Assembly: GCA_031257795.1 (NCBI GenBank)
Contig: JAIRNW010000062.1
Location: 1 to 6,182, forward strand
DNA: 6,182 nt
Reading direction: 5' to 3'
Source: Holosporales bacterium
GTDB lineage: Bacteria; Pseudomonadota; Alphaproteobacteria; BNTO01
In this document: positions 4,909 through 6,182 of the stretch, in pieces
How the letters are laid out: each line of letters begins with the position of its first letter
Position numbering within the stretch: position 1 is the first letter of the stretch
Program-made: the position numbers and the translations under genes
Notes under the pieces: generated by a model
Seen by the model: only the letters and a program-made list of their open reading frames with translations
What the model was told of the DNA's origin: nothing
The model's database searches: none

Positions 4909-5757
4909 ATGAAACGTTTTTTATGCGGTACGATGGTTTTTGTTGCGGCGATAAATATTGCCAATGGGGCTGATGAGCGGACAGATTCTATTGGTTCCGA
5001 GCCGACCACGTGTATAGCGCTCCAGTCTGTGAGTTCTGATCTCGATTCTTTAGATACAGCCGATTCGAGCGTTCAAGCTGCGAAATTAGTGGTGGATTCC
5101 ACGGAAAAAAGTGGCGTAGGCAGTCCTGCGGTTCTGGCGCTCCCGTATGTGGGTTCTGATCTCGATCCTTTAGATGCAGCCGATCCGATCGTTCAAGCTG
5201 CGGAATTAGAGGTGGCTTCCACGGAAGCCCGCAGTTCTTCTGAGGAGTTGACGTCTCAATACGAGGAGTTGGCCCGTAGGTTAGCAGAATATGACGCAAG
5301 GGCTGCACGGAATGACCAAGAGATAGCGCAGCTTAGGACGCAATGCAAAGCGCTGGAGGAAGGCGGTAAAGTGTCTAAAATACGACGCAAGCAAAAGAAG
5401 CTTAAGGCGCGAATTGCGGCCGTGGAAAGGCAACATAGCGAGGAGTTGGCTAAGTTAGCGGGATATAACGCAGAGACTGTACAGCATACCAGAGAGATAG
5501 CGCAGCACAATAAAGCGCTGGAGGGAGACGGTAGAGTGTCAAGGGAGGAGTTTAATCTAGCAATAGCAGAAAGAGACGCAGAGATTGAAAGGCTCATTGC
5601 GGAAGAAAAAAGGACAGCGTCGTTTGTGCGCACTATGAGTGTTTGCGTGCTAATTTTGTTTTGCATAGCAGCACTCAATATATCCAACGACTCTTTTCTT
5701 AGCGGGCTGGCCGCAGGTCGCGAGAGATACGGAAAGGTACCCCTGAGAGTCAGATGA
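4909..5757 (+). CDS. Exported coiled-coil protein with internal repeats and C-terminal membrane helix
   Basis: I do not recognise a named family for this 282-residue protein. Its N-terminus, MKRFLCGTMVFVAAINIANGA, is a typical Sec signal peptide with likely cleavage around residues 20-22. Residues 37-66 and 77-106 are two copies of a repeat with a 40-residue period, both containing SDLD-LD-AD and VQAA-L-V. Residues 108-236 are charged, with heptad-like spacing, and predict a long coiled coil. That region also carries a duplication: YEELARRLAEYDA to KVSK (118-157) and SEELAKLAGYNA to RVSR (177-212). A hydrophobic segment at about 242-258 (MSVCVLILFCIAALNIS) should anchor the C-terminus, followed by a short basic tail. 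After cleavage the coiled coil would lie outside the cytoplasm. It has its own promoter and is probably monocistronic. A structural or host-interaction role is possible but unproven. Confidence 0.75.
   Translation: MKRFLCGTMVFVAAINIANGADERTDSIGSEPTTCIALQSVSSDLDSLDTADSSVQAAKLVVDSTEKSGVGSPAVLALPYVGSDLDPLDAADPIVQAAELEVASTEARSSSEELTSQYEELARRLAEYDARAARNDQEIAQLRTQCKALEEGGKVSKIRRKQKKLKARIAAVERQHSEELAKLAGYNAETVQHTREIAQHNKALEGDGRVSREEFNLAIAERDAEIERLIAEEKRTASFVRTMSVCVLILFCIAALNISNDSFLSGLAAGRERYGKVPLRVR
5017..5226 (+). repeat. Two-copy tandem repeat, 120-bp period, in the coiled-coil gene
   Basis: Positions 5017-5106 and 5137-5226 are about 85 percent identical over 90 bp at an exact offset of 120 bp (40 codons). 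Shared runs include GATCTCGAT, TTTAGAT and GTTCAAGCTGCG. The high DNA identity indicates a fairly recent duplication. Confidence 0.85.
5261..5543 (+). repeat. Older internal duplication in the coiled-coil segment
   Basis: 5261-5379 and 5438-5543 are related: CGAGGAGTTGGC, GAGATAGCGCAG, AAAGCGCTGGAGG and GTGTC occur in both in the same order. The second copy has lost two short in-frame stretches. A lysine- and arginine-rich linker separates the copies. Confidence 0.7.
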
Positions 5758-5867
5758 GATGAGTATAAGTACAGCCCCAGTCGCCGCACAAAGCTTATGC
5801 TACACTGCTTGAAGATTTGCGCTTAAAGTGACGGAATTTGAGCAACAACTCCTAAGTTGTCGTTTAT
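5758..5867. other. Spacer without a gene, including a small hairpin
   Basis: No coding region is recognisable. ACAACTCCTAAGTTGT (5845-5860) forms a 5-bp stem with a 6-base loop just beyond the end of the IS630-type remnant and may belong to that element's terminus. It lacks a T tract and is not a convincing terminator for the coiled-coil gene. Confidence 0.35.
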
Positions 5868-6050
5868 CTATCCTGTCATTTTGGCGCAAATCTCATTCCA
5901 CGTCTCTTCCGCAAATCGCGTTAATGCCGCCCGAAAATCAGTCGGAGACTTAAAGTAGACATTGTTTCGAACGTACTTGTTCTGGGTTTTCTACACTCGC
6001 TCTATTGGGTTTAAATTTGGGCTATACGTTGGAATAAAATGATGTTCTAT
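5868..6050 (-). pseudogene. C-terminal remnant of an IS630-family transposase
   Basis: Read on the minus strand from 6050, the translation begins IEHHFIPTYSPNLNPIERV, then a TAG, then KTQNKYVRNNVYFKSP and a final segment ending EICAKMTG with a TAG at 5870-5868. The PxYSPxLNPIE motif carries the last acidic residue of the DDE catalytic triad and is diagnostic of IS630/Tc1-type transposases. The family normally has Trp where the internal TAG stands (NPIERVW), so a single TGG to TAG change explains it. The N-terminal two thirds are missing: the match stops exactly where another element's terminus begins at 6051. No transposase activity is expected. Confidence 0.8.
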
Positions 6051-6182
6051 GGACCTCTTTCGAAGTTACTACTCAGCTAGCGACAGATTTTTCCGACAAA
6101 TTTAATAGTTTGTGGTAGATATGCTGTGTTACTGACCATGTTTAGCAGGTGTCTGGACAGGTGAAAGAATTTTGTGCAGATA
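6051..6182 (+). mobile_element. Left end of an insertion element sharing its terminus with the glyS MITE
   Basis: GGACCTCTTTCGAA (6051-6064) is identical to the first 14 bases of the family B element at 2108 and starts exactly where the IS630 remnant breaks off. The sequence then diverges. Close to the right edge the plus strand reads VTDHV, a stop, then QVSGQVKEFCAD, which faintly recalls the opening of IS5-group transposases (F-x-RLTGV-x-x-x-F). That resemblance is weak and contains a stop. The element runs out of the window, so its type and integrity cannot be settled. Confidence 0.45.

Noticed and set aside
5256..5789. Minus-strand frame of 177 codons
   Set aside because: It is antisense to the coiled-coil gene; its Ser/Leu-rich content is the expected shadow of Glu/Ala-rich coding sequence.
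5845..5860. Hairpin considered as the terminator of the coiled-coil gene
   Set aside because: The stem is only 5 bp and AT-rich, no T tract follows, and it lies about 90 bp after the stop next to transposon debris.

Overview
The window suggests a small-genome, host-associated alphaproteobacterium, most likely of the Rickettsiales/Holosporales type. This is inferred from gene content and repeats; no rRNA or marker phylogeny is available. The clues are bacterial-type GlyRS beta and GluRS genes, a mannose-family EIIA of the regulatory kind found in many alphaproteobacteria, degraded insertion sequences, and palindromic repeats inserted in frame into housekeeping genes, as the Rickettsia palindromic elements (RPEs) do. 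Base composition looks moderate, close to half G+C in gltX and more AT-rich between genes.

Layout. 1-318 has no recognisable gene. 319-2253 is a minus-strand pair: the C-terminal two thirds of glycyl-tRNA synthetase beta (glyS, 751-2253), followed 36 bp downstream by a PTS EIIA-Man domain protein (319-714). 2254-2407 is the divergent intergenic region. On the plus strand gltX (2408-3985) overlaps by 8 bp a type IV prepilin-like gene (3978-4634). 4635-4908 holds a repeat relic, a short inverted repeat and a good promoter for 4909-5757, an exported coiled-coil protein with internal duplications and a C-terminal membrane helix. 5758-6182 is mobile-element debris: the C-terminal end of an IS630-type transposase on the minus strand, with a premature stop, abutting a terminus that resembles the ends of a short palindromic element inside glyS.

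The most striking content is two families of palindromic insertion element. Family A (called the DEPANF element here, after its encoded peptide) has ends close to TATACCCGGCCACCGAAAG. It occurs as a clean 162-bp (54-codon) in-frame insertion in gltX, as a full copy next to a partial copy in glyS, as a shorter degenerate copy elsewhere in glyS, and as relics upstream of gltX and downstream of the prepilin gene. All coding copies use the same reading frame and add a related peptide. Family B is a 144-bp (48-codon) near-perfect palindrome with an ATT target duplication. It sits at the 5' end of the surviving glyS reading frame and supplies that frame's only plausible start codon.

Functionally the window is a mix of two aminoacyl-tRNA synthetase genes, a phosphotransfer regulatory protein, a pilin-like protein and an envelope coiled-coil protein. 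No single pathway links them. What they share is repeated insertion of palindromic DNA that is tolerated inside coding sequence.
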